NCBI GenBank assembly: GCA_947377725.1
Contig: CANCGX010000053.1
Span: forward strand, 1-6,641
Direction: 5' to 3'
DNA length: 6,641 nucleotides
From: Actinomycetota bacterium
GTDB lineage: Bacteria; Actinomycetota; Actinomycetes; Nanopelagicales; Nanopelagicaceae
Shown here: positions 1-6,641 of the stretch, piece by piece
How the letters are laid out: each line of letters starts with the position of its first letter
Numbering within the stretch: position 1 is the first letter of the stretch
Translations under genes and position numbers: made by a program
Notes under the pieces: model-generated
Seen by the model: the letters and a program-made list of their open reading frames with translations, nothing else
Database searches by the model: none
What the model was told of the DNA's origin: nothing

Positions 1-2310
1 TGTTGAAAGAAGTGATGCGGTCTTTGGTTTTGGTGCATCTTTCTTCTTGCGCGGTTTCTTGAGTTCACCAGTTTTTTTGTCGGGAACTAACTCTGGTTCT
101 GGAAGAACTTGGGTGACGTAAGGACCGAAACGTCCAGACTTTGCGATAAGTGGAAGATTTGTAATTGGATCAATACCGAGTTCACGTTCACCGGATGGTT
201 TGGCAAGAAGTTCTATTGCTAGTTGTAGCGTGAGTTCATCTGGTGCAACGTTTTCGGGGATGTTTGCAAACTTACGGTCATCGCCTTGACCTTGTTGGAC
301 ATATGCGCCGAAGCGACCGACACGGATTTCAATGTCGTCACTGAGTTTCATGGTGTTGATTTGTTGGGCATCAATCATGCCGAGGTCTTGAGCAAGATAT
401 TCAAGGCCAGGTTGATCATCGTGGCCGTAGAAGAATTTAGTTAGCCATTGCACTCGTTCTTCTGTGCCATTAGCAATCTTGTCGAGATCTTCTTCCATAG
501 ATGCAGTGAATTCATAATCAACCAGCTTGGAGAAGTGTTGCTCAAGTAGTCCTGTTACAGAGAATGCGAGGAATGTGGGGACCATTGCGCGTCCGCGTTT
601 GGTGACGTAGCCGCGATCTTGGATGGTTGACATGATGGATGCGAAAGTGGAAGGGCGACCGATGCCGAGTTCTTCTAGTTTCTTAACGAGAGTCGGTTCG
701 GTGTATCTAGCCGGAGGCTTTGTGTCATGGCCTTCGCATGTGTAATCGGTGACGTTAATGGTGTCACCTTGTTTCATTGGCGGTAATTTTTTATCTGTGT
801 TTTCGGTGTCGTCTTTATCTTTTGTTTCAATGTCATCGATATCTTCGTACGCGGCAAGGAATCCTGGGAATGTGATGACTGATCCATTGGCGCGGAATAT
901 TGCTTCTTTGTCATCAAGTGTTCTAGCGCTGAAATCCACGCGCATTTGTTGCTTTTTAGCGTCTGACATTTGTGAGGCGACGGTCCGCTTCCAAATTAAG
1001 TCGTAGAGAGCGAATTCATCTCTTGATAGTTCTGGTGCCAACTCGCCGGGTGTGCGGAAGTGATCTCCAGCAGGTCTGATGGCTTCGTGAGCTTCTTGTG
1101 CGTTCTTTGATTTACCTTCGTAAATACGTGGTTGAGTTGGTACGTATTCAGGGCCATACAGTGATTGCGCTGTTTGGCGCGCTGTTTGAATTGCGACATG
1201 ACCTAGGTTTACCGAGTCAGTACGCATGTAGGTGATGTAGCCGTTTTCATAAAGACGTTGCGCTACGCGCATGGTGATTTGTGCTCCCCAACCAAGCCGT
1301 GATCCGGCATCTTGTTGGAGAGTGGATGTAGTGAATGGCGCTTTAGGACGTTCAGTACGTGGAGATTCTTCTGTGCTGATTACTTTGAGTTGTTCACCTT
1401 TGAGGTCGTCTGTTAATTTCTTTGCTTGTGTTTCATCGAGAAGGAGAATGTTGTTAGCGTCTTTAGATTCTTTGAAACCGCCATTGCTGTCAAAGTCATT
1501 TGTTTGAGCGACTCTTTTACCGTCGAGACTTATCAGTCGTGCTGTGAAGTTCTTTTCTGTTTCTGCTTTGAGATCCCACCATGAACTAGATATGAAAGCC
1601 ATACGTTCGCGTTCGCGTTCCACAATGAGTCTTGTGGCGACTGATTGAACACGTCCTGCAGAGATACGCGGCATAACTTTCTTCCAGAGAACTGGAGAGA
1701 GGCGGTAGCCATAAAGTCTGTCTAATACTCTTCGTGTTTCTTGAGCGTCAACGAGTTTGTAATCGAGATCGCGAGTTTCGTGCGCTGCTTTTTGGATGGC
1801 TTCTTTTGTAATTTCATTGAAGACCATTCGACTTACGGGAATCTTTGGTTTGAGAACTTCCATGAGGTGCCAAGCGATAGCTTCACCTTCGCGATCCTCA
1901 TCAGTAGCCAGAATGAGCTCAGTGGCATCTTTCATGAGGGCTTTGAGTTCGCTGACTTTCTTGCGCTTGTCAGGATTAATGACATAGAGAGGCGCGAAGT
2001 CTTCTTCGATGTTGACGCCTTCTTTGGCCCAAGCAATCTTCTTGTATTCGGCTGGGATGTCAGCTGCGCGCTGTGGGAGATCTCGAATGTGACCGACTGA
2101 GGCATCGACGACATAGTCATCGCCTAGATAGCCGCTGATTTTGCGGGCTTTTGCGGGGGATTCCACGATAACGAGCTTCTTTCCGGCTGCGGAAAGGTTA
2201 CGTGGGGCTGATTCTGAGGGGGCTGCTTTTTTCTTGCTTCTGCTTGTTGCTGCCCGTTTGGCAACAGCTTTCTTGGCTACCTTCTTGGTGGCCTTCTTAG
2301 CTGTTGCCAT
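1..2310 (-). CDS. topA: DNA topoisomerase I (type IA), 3' end cut by window edge
   Basis: Relaxes negatively supercoiled DNA by single-strand passage through a 5'-phosphotyrosine intermediate; cytoplasmic and normally essential. 770 codons are open from ATG 2310 to base 1 with no stop. A Lys/Ala-rich tail (residues 1-45) precedes the TOPRIM domain, which has KKLVIVESPAKA with Glu50 and the metal-binding DxDxE (Asp137, Asp139, Glu141 in ATDEDREGE). Then come LYGYRLSPVLW and SAGRVQSVATR, the catalytic Tyr361 in GYITYMRTDS, NAQEAHEAIRP (403-413) and GIGRPST (549-555). Two C-terminal repeats with GRFGAYV (from 665) and GRFGPYV (from 726) replace zinc fingers, the actinobacterial architecture. Compared from memory with the roughly 934-residue M. 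tuberculosis enzyme, about 170 residues are missing beyond the window. The start is chosen because it is the first ATG after the hppA stop, 33 bp away; its ribosome binding site is weak. No internal frameshift is seen. Confidence 0.96.
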   Translation of the reverse strand, partial: MATAKKATKKVAKKAVAKRAATSRSKKKAAPSESAPRNLSAAGKKLVIVESPAKARKISGYLGDDYVVDASVGHIRDLPQRAADIPAEYKKIAWAKEGVNIEEDFAPLYVINPDKRKKVSELKALMKDATELILATDEDREGEAIAWHLMEVLKPKIPVSRMVFNEITKEAIQKAAHETRDLDYKLVDAQETRRVLDRLYGYRLSPVLWKKVMPRISAGRVQSVATRLIVERERERMAFISSSWWDLKAETEKNFTARLISLDGKRVAQTNDFDSNGGFKESKDANNILLLDETQAKKLTDDLKGEQLKVISTEESPRTERPKAPFTTSTLQQDAGSRLGWGAQITMRVAQRLYENGYITYMRTDSVNLGHVAIQTARQTAQSLYGPEYVPTQPRIYEGKSKNAQEAHEAIRPAGDHFRTPGELAPELSRDEFALYDLIWKRTVASQMSDAKKQQMRVDFSARTLDDKEAIFRANGSVITFPGFLAAYEDIDDIETKDKDDTENTDKKLPPMKQGDTINVTDYTCEGHDTKPPARYTEPTLVKKLEELGIGRPSTFASIMSTIQDRGYVTKRGRAMVPTFLAFSVTGLLEQHFSKLVDYEFTASMEEDLDKIANGTEERVQWLTKFFYGHDDQPGLEYLAQDLGMIDAQQINTMKLSDDIEIRVGRFGAYVQQGQGDDRKFANIPENVAPDELTLQLAIELLAKPSGERELGIDPITNLPLIAKSGRFGPYVTQVLPEPELVPDKKTGELKKPRKKKDAPKPKTASLLST

Positions 2311-2343
2311 TGGGTCTATGTACTTCTTTCTTTTTTGTTCTAG
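2311..2343 (-). other. hppA-topA intergenic gap, purine-rich, no terminator
   Basis: Only 33 bp separate the hppA stop from the topA ATG. On the minus strand it is an A/G run (AACAAAAAAGAAAGAAG) followed by TACATAGACCCA. No hairpin or recognisable promoter is present, so topA is probably transcribed at least partly from upstream of hppA. The only Shine-Dalgarno-like stretch (AGAAAGAAG) ends 12 nt before the ATG, so it is weak and distant. Co-transcription is inferred from spacing and orientation. Confidence 0.6.
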
Positions 2344-4602
2344 TTACGCAATTACTGTAGCTGCGCGACGTGCACGAATCATCTGAGCAATGATGATGAG
2401 CATTGCTACTGAAGCGATGATGCGGTTAGTGACGTCGTGGCCACCGAGAGCGAAGCTGACGATTGCTGGGGTAATCAAAACTGCAACTAGGTTCATGACC
2501 TTGATGAGTGGGTTGATTGCAGGACCAGCTGTGTCTTTGAATGGATCTCCGACAGTGTCTCCAACGATTGTTGCGTGGTGAGCATCGCTGCCCTTTCCAC
2601 CGTGGTGACCATCTTCGATCATCTTCTTTGCGTTATCCCATGCTCCACCAGAGTTAGAGAGGAATACAGCCATCAGTGTTCCAGTTCCGATTGCACCAGC
2701 GAGGTATGCACCAAGTGCACCAACGCCGAGACCGAAACCAACTGCGACTGGCATCAAGACTGCGAGAAGTCCAGGTGTTGCAAGTTCGCGTAATGAATCG
2801 CGTGTACAGATGTCAACGACAGTTCCGTACTCAGGCTTTTCAGTGCCCTTCATGATTCCTGGGTGAAGTTCGAATTGACGACGAACTTCGTGAACAACTG
2901 CTCCAGCTGCGCGTGACACTGCGTTGATTGCAAGACCAGAGAACATAAAGACAACTGCAGCACCAAGAATCAAACCAACGAGGTTACGTGGGTTTGCAAC
3001 GTCAAGGACGCCTTGGAATTGAAGATCTGCTGTTGTGACACCCGAGTCTTTAACTGCCTTAACGATTGCTTCGGTGAATGCACCGAACAACGCTGTTGCA
3101 GCAAGAACTGCTGTTGCGATTGCAATACCTTTAGTGATTGCTTTTGTTGTGTTACCAACAGCATCAAGCTTGGTAAGGATCTCTGCGCCTTCACCCTTAA
3201 CATCGCCAGACATTTCAGCAATGCCTTGTGCGTTGTCAGAGATAGGTCCGAATGTATCCATTGCAACGATAACGCCCACTGTTGTGAGAAGGCCGGTACC
3301 TGCGAGGGATACTGCGAAGAGAGAAAGAACGATTGAACCTTGTCCGAGGAGGTAAGCAGCGAGTACGCCACCTGCGATAAGAGCAGCAGAAAATACTGCT
3401 GATTCAAAGCCTACGGAAATACCAGCCAAAATCACTGTTGCTGAGCCTGTCTTAGAGGAAGCAGCGACATCGTTAACTGGGCGCTTGCCAACTTCAGTGA
3501 AGAAGCCAGTGAGAACTTGAATAGCTGCAGCGAGCGCAATACCAATCAATACCGCACCAAGTGCGAGGATGCGTGGATTTACTTTGCCTGCTGTTGCTGG
3601 ATCTAATCCTTCAAGCAACTTCATTGAACCTGGAAGGTATGAATAGGTTGCAAATGCAACGAGTACTGCAGAAATAATTGCAGAGAGGAAGAATGAACGG
3701 TTGATAGCTTGCATTGCGCTACGGTCTGTAGAGCGAAGGCGAGTAATGAAGATACCGATAATTGCGGTGAGGATTCCGATTGCAGGAACGATCAATGGGA
3801 AAATCAGACCAGCGTTACCGAATCCTGCTTTACCGAGGATCAAAGCTGCTACGAGTGTTACTGCGTAAGACTCGAATAGATCTGCTGCCATACCGGCACA
3901 GTCACCGACGTTATCTCCTACGTTATCTGCAATAGTTGCAGCGTTACGTGGGTCATCTTCTGGAATGTTCTTTTCGACTTTACCTACGAGGTCAGCACCG
4001 ACGTCAGCTGCCTTAGTGAAGATACCTCCACCAACGCGCATGAACATCGCGAGCATCGCTGCGCCAAAACCGAAACCTTCAAGAACTGATGGTGCGTTTT
4101 CGCGGTAGAGAACAACAACAAGTCCAGCTCCGAAGAGACCAAGACCAACTGTTGTCATACCAACGACGCCACCTGTACGGAAAGCAATCTTGACTGCGCG
4201 TTCTGCGCTCTTCTGACGAGCGGCTTCTGCAACGCGCACGTTTGCGCGAACTGCAAGCCACATACCGTTGTATCCAACGAAGGCTGAGAAACCAGCGCCT
4301 ACGAGGAAGAAGATTGAACGGCCGATTCGGATATCCGCTGCGCCTGGAAGGGCGAAGAGGAGAACGAATACGATCGCTACGAAATATGAAAGTGTTTTGA
4401 ATTGACGGTTGAGATATGCGGCAGCGCCTTCTTGAACTGCGCCGGCAATCTCCTTCATCTTCTCGGTGCCCTCATCGTTGGAGAGGACTTGAGCGCGAAG
4501 GCCCCACGCGATGGCGAGGGCAACTAGAGAGATTCCGAGAACTCCGTATACATATACGAGGTTGGAACCCGAGACTTGGACCAGATTTGACGTTGTGGAC
4601 AC
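2344..4602 (-). CDS. hppA: Membrane-bound proton-translocating pyrophosphatase, K+-independent type
   Basis: Hydrolyses cytoplasmic pyrophosphate and uses the energy to pump protons across the cell membrane. The protein has 752 residues, usual for this family of about 16-helix proteins, and many hydrophobic segments are evident. Signature motifs, numbered from the chosen start: DVGADLVGK (200-208), the Asp-rich DNVGDNVGD (226-234) followed by ADLFESY, the C-terminal SGGAWDNAKK (651-660) and GDTVGDPFKDTAGP (681-694), which bind Mg-PPi. The subclass-determining position in GNTTKA is Lys487; in characterised family members Lys here replaces the K+ requirement seen with Ala. The reading frame opens upstream at ATG 4674, but GTG 4602 is preferred: GAGGAG (4617-4612) lies 9 nt before it, and the 24 upstream residues are polar and unlike the family N-terminus. 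It is followed 33 bp later by topA. All expected catalytic motifs are intact. Confidence 0.96.
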   Translation of the reverse strand: MSTTSNLVQVSGSNLVYVYGVLGISLVALAIAWGLRAQVLSNDEGTEKMKEIAGAVQEGAAAYLNRQFKTLSYFVAIVFVLLFALPGAADIRIGRSIFFLVGAGFSAFVGYNGMWLAVRANVRVAEAARQKSAERAVKIAFRTGGVVGMTTVGLGLFGAGLVVVLYRENAPSVLEGFGFGAAMLAMFMRVGGGIFTKAADVGADLVGKVEKNIPEDDPRNAATIADNVGDNVGDCAGMAADLFESYAVTLVAALILGKAGFGNAGLIFPLIVPAIGILTAIIGIFITRLRSTDRSAMQAINRSFFLSAIISAVLVAFATYSYLPGSMKLLEGLDPATAGKVNPRILALGAVLIGIALAAAIQVLTGFFTEVGKRPVNDVAASSKTGSATVILAGISVGFESAVFSAALIAGGVLAAYLLGQGSIVLSLFAVSLAGTGLLTTVGVIVAMDTFGPISDNAQGIAEMSGDVKGEGAEILTKLDAVGNTTKAITKGIAIATAVLAATALFGAFTEAIVKAVKDSGVTTADLQFQGVLDVANPRNLVGLILGAAVVFMFSGLAINAVSRAAGAVVHEVRRQFELHPGIMKGTEKPEYGTVVDICTRDSLRELATPGLLAVLMPVAVGFGLGVGALGAYLAGAIGTGTLMAVFLSNSGGAWDNAKKMIEDGHHGGKGSDAHHATIVGDTVGDPFKDTAGPAINPLIKVMNLVAVLITPAIVSFALGGHDVTNRIIASVAMLIIIAQMIRARRAATVIA

Positions 4603-4611
4603 GTGGAAAGA

Positions 4612-4617
4612 CTCCTC
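4612..4617 (-). promoter_or_regulatory. Ribosome binding site deciding the hppA start
   Basis: GAGGAG on the minus strand sits 9 nt upstream of GTG at 4602. It is a near-ideal Shine-Dalgarno sequence at good spacing and selects the GTG over the in-frame ATG at 4674. Confidence 0.8.
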
Positions 4618-4678
4618 ATTGAGTGTCGGTCTGAAATACGAGCCCGCTTCTCGAGTGGCCGGGCCGGTTTGCACGCTT

Positions 4679-4708
4679 AGGGTAAGGGTTTAGCCCTAGG
4701 TTTTACAA
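4679..4708 (-). promoter_or_regulatory. Possible hppA promoter (weak match)
   Basis: In minus-strand reading, TTGTAA (4708-4703) could be a -35 element and TACCCT (4684-4679) a -10 element, separated by 18 nt and lying about 60 nt before the ribosome binding site. A promoter is expected in this gap because the preceding gene ends in a terminator. The -10 match is poor, so the exact elements are uncertain. Confidence 0.3.
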
Positions 4709-4718
4709 GAATTTGAAG

Positions 4719-4735
4719 CTATTAGCGCCTAATAG
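4719..4735. repeat. 17-bp palindrome upstream of hppA
   Basis: CTATTAG and CTAATAG (4719-4725 and 4729-4735) are perfect 7-bp inverted arms around a 3-nt centre CGC. The site lies just upstream of the putative hppA -35 element and about 27 bp from the aldolase terminator, where an operator or activator site could sit. No T-tract follows, so it does not look like a terminator. A role as a protein binding site is inference. Confidence 0.4.
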
Positions 4736-4761
4736 ATATGTATAAATGATTAAAACAGGAA

Positions 4762-4794
4762 TCGGCTCCCGAAAAAGCGCTAATCGGGAGCCGA
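4762..4794 (-). terminator. Rho-independent terminator of the kinase-aldolase unit
   Basis: A perfect 11-bp stem (TCGGCTCCCGA at 4762-4772 with TCGGGAGCCGA at 4784-4794) encloses an 11-nt A-rich loop. In minus-strand reading it is followed by a moderately T-rich tail (TTCCTGTTTTAAT). It starts 42 bp past the aldolase stop, so it should end that transcript and separate it from hppA. The U-tract is interrupted but the stem is strong and GC-rich. Confidence 0.85.
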
Positions 4795-4812
4795 AACGTT
4801 ATCTGTGGGGCG

Positions 4813-4845
4813 TAAGCCTTTTTGGATTAAGCCTTATTAAGCCTT
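4813..4845. repeat. Three direct copies of TAAGCCTT at the aldolase 3' end
   Basis: TAAGCCTT occurs at 4813-4820, 4828-4835 and 4838-4845, the last covering the final codons and most of the stop of the aldolase gene. In minus-strand reading the end is AAGGCTTAATAAGGCTTA, giving two adjacent in-frame TAA stops. The repeats probably arose by local duplication or slippage; no function is evident. Confidence 0.6.
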
Positions 4846-5760
4846 GAGGGCCTTCTGCCATGGAACCGCACGACCAACGACTGTTGCATTGAGTTCATCA
4901 AGGCGAGCAATCGCGGTTGTGTTGAGGAATGTCGCCTGATCTTCAGGTGACATACCGATTGCTTCCTTCCAGATTGAGCGGCCAGCGATAAAGCCAGATG
5001 CTCCGCCTGCATCACAAGAAATGATGATTGCCTTCTTGAATTGATCGAATGCAACACCAGCTGAAAGAACAGCCCATGGGACAGTCAAACCATTTGCAAG
5101 ACGCTTTGCGCCATTTTCTGTAATTGGGAATTCAAGCTTTAGAAGATCAGGCTTGGTCTCGTTGAGAAGAAGTGCTGATTCAACAATGAGATCTTCCTTC
5201 TGTGAATCAGAAAGTTCTTGACCTGGAAGTGCGTAGATAAGGTTTTCGATAACTGATGGAATCCCTTGTGCGCGGCAATCATCAACAATTGATTGAACCA
5301 ATGCAACTGTCTCTGATGTGATGTCTGGTTCTCCAGCTGCTTGTGGGCGACCTGGGTGCATTGAAACAAGAACCTTTACTGCTTGCCCGCCGAGTGACTT
5401 CACCCATGCAGCATCTTGTCCAGGCATTGCTGATGGACGAGGCTCTCCGTTGAAATCTCCACGGTTTGGATTTTCTGCAGCAACAAGCAATCCACATGTT
5501 GGAGCAAGAACATCGTTCTCATTTACAGCTGGAACGCCCCATGTTGGATCAAGAAGAATTCCTGATGCTGACTTTGAAAGTGCTTGTGCAACAGCAATCT
5601 TTGCACCATACATCTGCTCATCTGTTGCCGCTGGAACGCCAACTGCAGCGAACATTCGCTTCAGTGTGTTGCGCTGATCCATTGCAACGATTGAGAAAAT
5701 TCCCTCGCTGTTTGCAATGCTATTAAGACCGTTCAGTGGCCTGGAAACTACTTTACTCAT
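4837..5760 (-). CDS. Class I (Schiff-base) sugar-phosphate aldolase, LacD/YihT-like
   Basis: A 307-residue cytoplasmic TIM-barrel aldolase expected to cleave a ketose phosphate to dihydroxyacetone phosphate and an aldehyde. It resembles tagatose-1,6-bisphosphate aldolase LacD and sulfofructosephosphate aldolase YihT: FSIVAMDQRNTLKRMF (22-37) matches the first strand with its DQR signature, SGILLDPTWGVPA (66-78), GGQAVKVLV (124-132), the Schiff-base Lys208 in DLLKLEFP (aligns with YihT Lys193), PWAVLSAGV (228-236), and the phosphate-binding end GASGFIAGRSIW (253-264) with Arg261. Length is close to family members (about 290-330). The ATG at 5760 has an AGGG ribosome binding site 6 nt upstream. 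It lies 65 bp after an FGGY sugar kinase, so kinase then aldolase is the likely order of reactions. The substrate cannot be assigned: tagatose-, fructose- and sulfofructose-phosphate aldolases share these motifs. Confidence 0.88.
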   Translation of the reverse strand: MSKVVSRPLNGLNSIANSEGIFSIVAMDQRNTLKRMFAAVGVPAATDEQMYGAKIAVAQALSKSASGILLDPTWGVPAVNENDVLAPTCGLLVAAENPNRGDFNGEPRPSAMPGQDAAWVKSLGGQAVKVLVSMHPGRPQAAGEPDITSETVALVQSIVDDCRAQGIPSVIENLIYALPGQELSDSQKEDLIVESALLLNETKPDLLKLEFPITENGAKRLANGLTVPWAVLSAGVAFDQFKKAIIISCDAGGASGFIAGRSIWKEAIGMSPEDQATFLNTTAIARLDELNATVVGRAVPWQKALKA

Positions 5761-5825
5761 TTGATTCCCTTTCGTTCATTTGCGTGATCGTTACAGGTTT
5801 GTGTACCACTTCGTTGTCTGTACAT
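5761..5825 (-). other. Kinase-aldolase gap with ribosome binding site and possible weak operator
   Basis: This 65-bp gap has no terminator hairpin, consistent with one transcript for both genes. It contains the aldolase ribosome binding site AGGG (5770-5767). A loose inverted repeat TGTAC (5802-5806) / GTACA (5820-5824) with a 13-nt spacer could be a repressor site, but arms of 5 bp are near chance level. No convincing promoter is seen. Confidence 0.35.
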
Positions 5826-6641
5826 TTATTTGGAGGCCAAATTCTCGAGTTCAGAATTCAGGATTTTGACTCGCTGATTAATGTGATCAATCAGTGATTC
5901 CCCTGAACCCGAATGTGCCCAGGAAGCCATATAAGCAGCGCCGAATGCGCCTGCTTCGTCGATATTAGAAAACTTGAGATCATGAATGACTGCAGATTTT
6001 GATTCGCGGACGCTGCGTAGTTTGGTCCATCCACCTGCAGAGAGTGCGGTTTTATGTGTACCGACGACTGCATCGATGCCGCTAATCATCTTGCGGTTTT
6101 CACCAATCATGTAATCAAGAGCTGCTGCCCACAATTCATTTGGACCAGCATCTCCTGTCAAAGTAATTTGTAAATCATTAGAAATCGATTTGTATTGAGT
6201 CATGTCAATGACATCGTGGAATGTTCGTTCTGCATTCCAAGCATCATCAATCTCGTGCATGCGAGGTCCGCGGCGCGCGCCAAGCAAATCAAGTGCTCTG
6301 CGCAGAACAAGACCTCCGCGAGATCCACCAATCATCGAGGTGTTTCCTTGAAGTGAATGTCGCCCAGCAGATACGCCAAGAGTCGTGAGTGCTAAACGTT
6401 GTTCATCGCTCAACGTTCCTGGGACGCTTCGGAAAATAACATCAGCTGTGCCTGCTGAATTAAAAAGTTGATCACTCTCTGTCGCACCAGATCCCGCAGC
6501 ACCTACAGAGTGATCGTGGCCCGCGATGGTGACAATGACGCCTTGTAAATCTTCTGAGAACTCGGGCGAATTAATTTGCCCCCATGAATCCCCTGCGTAA
6601 CGCTCTTCGGGAATGAATCCATCGTGCACACCAAGCACATC
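5826..6641 (-). CDS. FGGY-family carbohydrate kinase, C-terminal part (5' end cut by window edge)
   Basis: ATP-dependent kinase for a sugar (ketose or polyol) of the FGGY superfamily. 271 residues are visible, ending at TAA 5828-5826; family members have about 480-520, so the N-terminal domain, including the first nucleotide-binding loop, lies outside. In visible numbering, AGHDHSVGA contains Asp43 (codon 6515-6513), which matches the catalytic base of the family (compare GDQQ in glycerol kinase, GGGDN in xylulokinase). SAGTAD (62-67) and GGSRGG (from 105) follow. AGGWTK (202-207) and EAGAFGAAYMA (229-239) are the C-terminal nucleotide-binding and closing motifs. Methionine 6638 is only an internal residue and not the start. 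The gene precedes the aldolase by 65 bp, suggesting a catabolic operon. The sugar is not identifiable from this half; L-fuculose, xylulose and tagatose-type substrates all remain possible. Confidence 0.9.
   Translation of the reverse strand, partial: DVLGVHDGFIPEERYAGDSWGQINSPEFSEDLQGVIVTIAGHDHSVGAAGSGATESDQLFNSAGTADVIFRSVPGTLSDEQRLALTTLGVSAGRHSLQGNTSMIGGSRGGLVLRRALDLLGARRGPRMHEIDDAWNAERTFHDVIDMTQYKSISNDLQITLTGDAGPNELWAAALDYMIGENRKMISGIDAVVGTHKTALSAGGWTKLRSVRESKSAVIHDLKFSNIDEAGAFGAAYMASWAHSGSGESLIDHINQRVKILNSELENLASK

Noticed and set aside
749..2386. Plus-strand open frames at 749-1006, 1271-1507, 1741-2100 and 2141-2386
   Set aside because: All lie opposite the conserved topA reading frame (the last extends into the end of hppA), and their translations match no recognisable protein.
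2970..3407. A 145-codon open frame on the minus strand and two 106-107-codon frames on the plus strand (3013-3336, 3035-3355) inside hppA
   Set aside because: They overlap the well-conserved hppA core, have low-complexity Gln/Ser/Leu or Cys-rich translations and no ribosome binding sites; they are by-products of hppA codon bias.
4603..4674. N-terminal extension of HppA from ATG 4674
   Set aside because: No good ribosome binding site precedes it, its residues are polar and unlike family N-termini, and GTG 4602 has GAGGAG at ideal spacing.
4677..4693. Telomere-like TTAGGG and GGGTTTAG strings
   Set aside because: Only one copy of each, in a bacterial promoter region and not in tandem; coincidence.
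4837..5760. Assignment of the aldolase to sulfoquinovose breakdown (YihT)
   Set aside because: The similarity to YihT is real, but the shared residues are also present in LacD, and no sulfosugar kinase, isomerase or reductase is visible; the neighbour is an FGGY kinase instead of a PfkB-type one.
6636..6638. ATG at 6638 as the kinase start
   Set aside because: The frame stays open to the window edge and a start here would remove the whole N-terminal domain of an FGGY kinase; the methionine is internal.

Overview
This 6.6 kb window carries four protein-coding genes, all on the minus strand, so the genetic order runs from high to low coordinates: an FGGY-family sugar kinase (5' end outside the window), a class I aldolase of the LacD/YihT type, a membrane proton-pumping pyrophosphatase (hppA), and DNA topoisomerase I (topA, 3' end outside the window). 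Coding density is high. The only gap of any size is about 0.2 kb between the aldolase and hppA, and it holds a clear hairpin terminator and a probable hppA promoter. There are no RNA genes, insertion sequences or CRISPR arrays.

The organism is most likely an actinobacterium. TopA follows the mycobacterial/streptomycete protein closely along its length: it has no cysteine zinc fingers in the visible part and instead has repeats of the form GRFGxYV. The pyrophosphatase also looks actinobacterial, and hppA lying close to topA is, from memory, also seen in Streptomyces. Base composition judged by eye is near or slightly below 50% GC, unusually low for the phylum. With the tight packing, this suggests a streamlined low-GC lineage such as the freshwater acI group (Nanopelagicales: Planktophila, Nanopelagicus). 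The lineage is an inference; the phylum is fairly secure.

Layout in transcription order: 6641-5826 is the C-terminal half of the kinase; 5825-5761 is a short gap with a ribosome binding site and possibly a weak operator; 5760-4837 is the aldolase; 4836-4618 holds a triplicated short repeat at the aldolase end, a rho-independent terminator (4794-4762), a 17-bp palindrome (4719-4735) and a putative hppA promoter; 4602-2344 is hppA, starting at GTG; 2343-2311 is a 33-bp purine-rich gap; 2310-1 is topA.

Two functional units are visible. Kinase and aldolase form a sugar-catabolism pair: phosphorylation of a ketose, then retro-aldol cleavage to triose units. The exact sugar cannot be read from the sequence. 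After the terminator, hppA and topA form a housekeeping unit. HppA recycles the pyrophosphate made by biosynthesis into a proton gradient and, from the lysine in its GNTTKA motif, should not need potassium. TopA relaxes negative supercoils. I see no convincing undescribed system; the kinase/aldolase pair with its unassigned substrate and the lysine-rich N-terminal tail of TopA are the points most worth following up.
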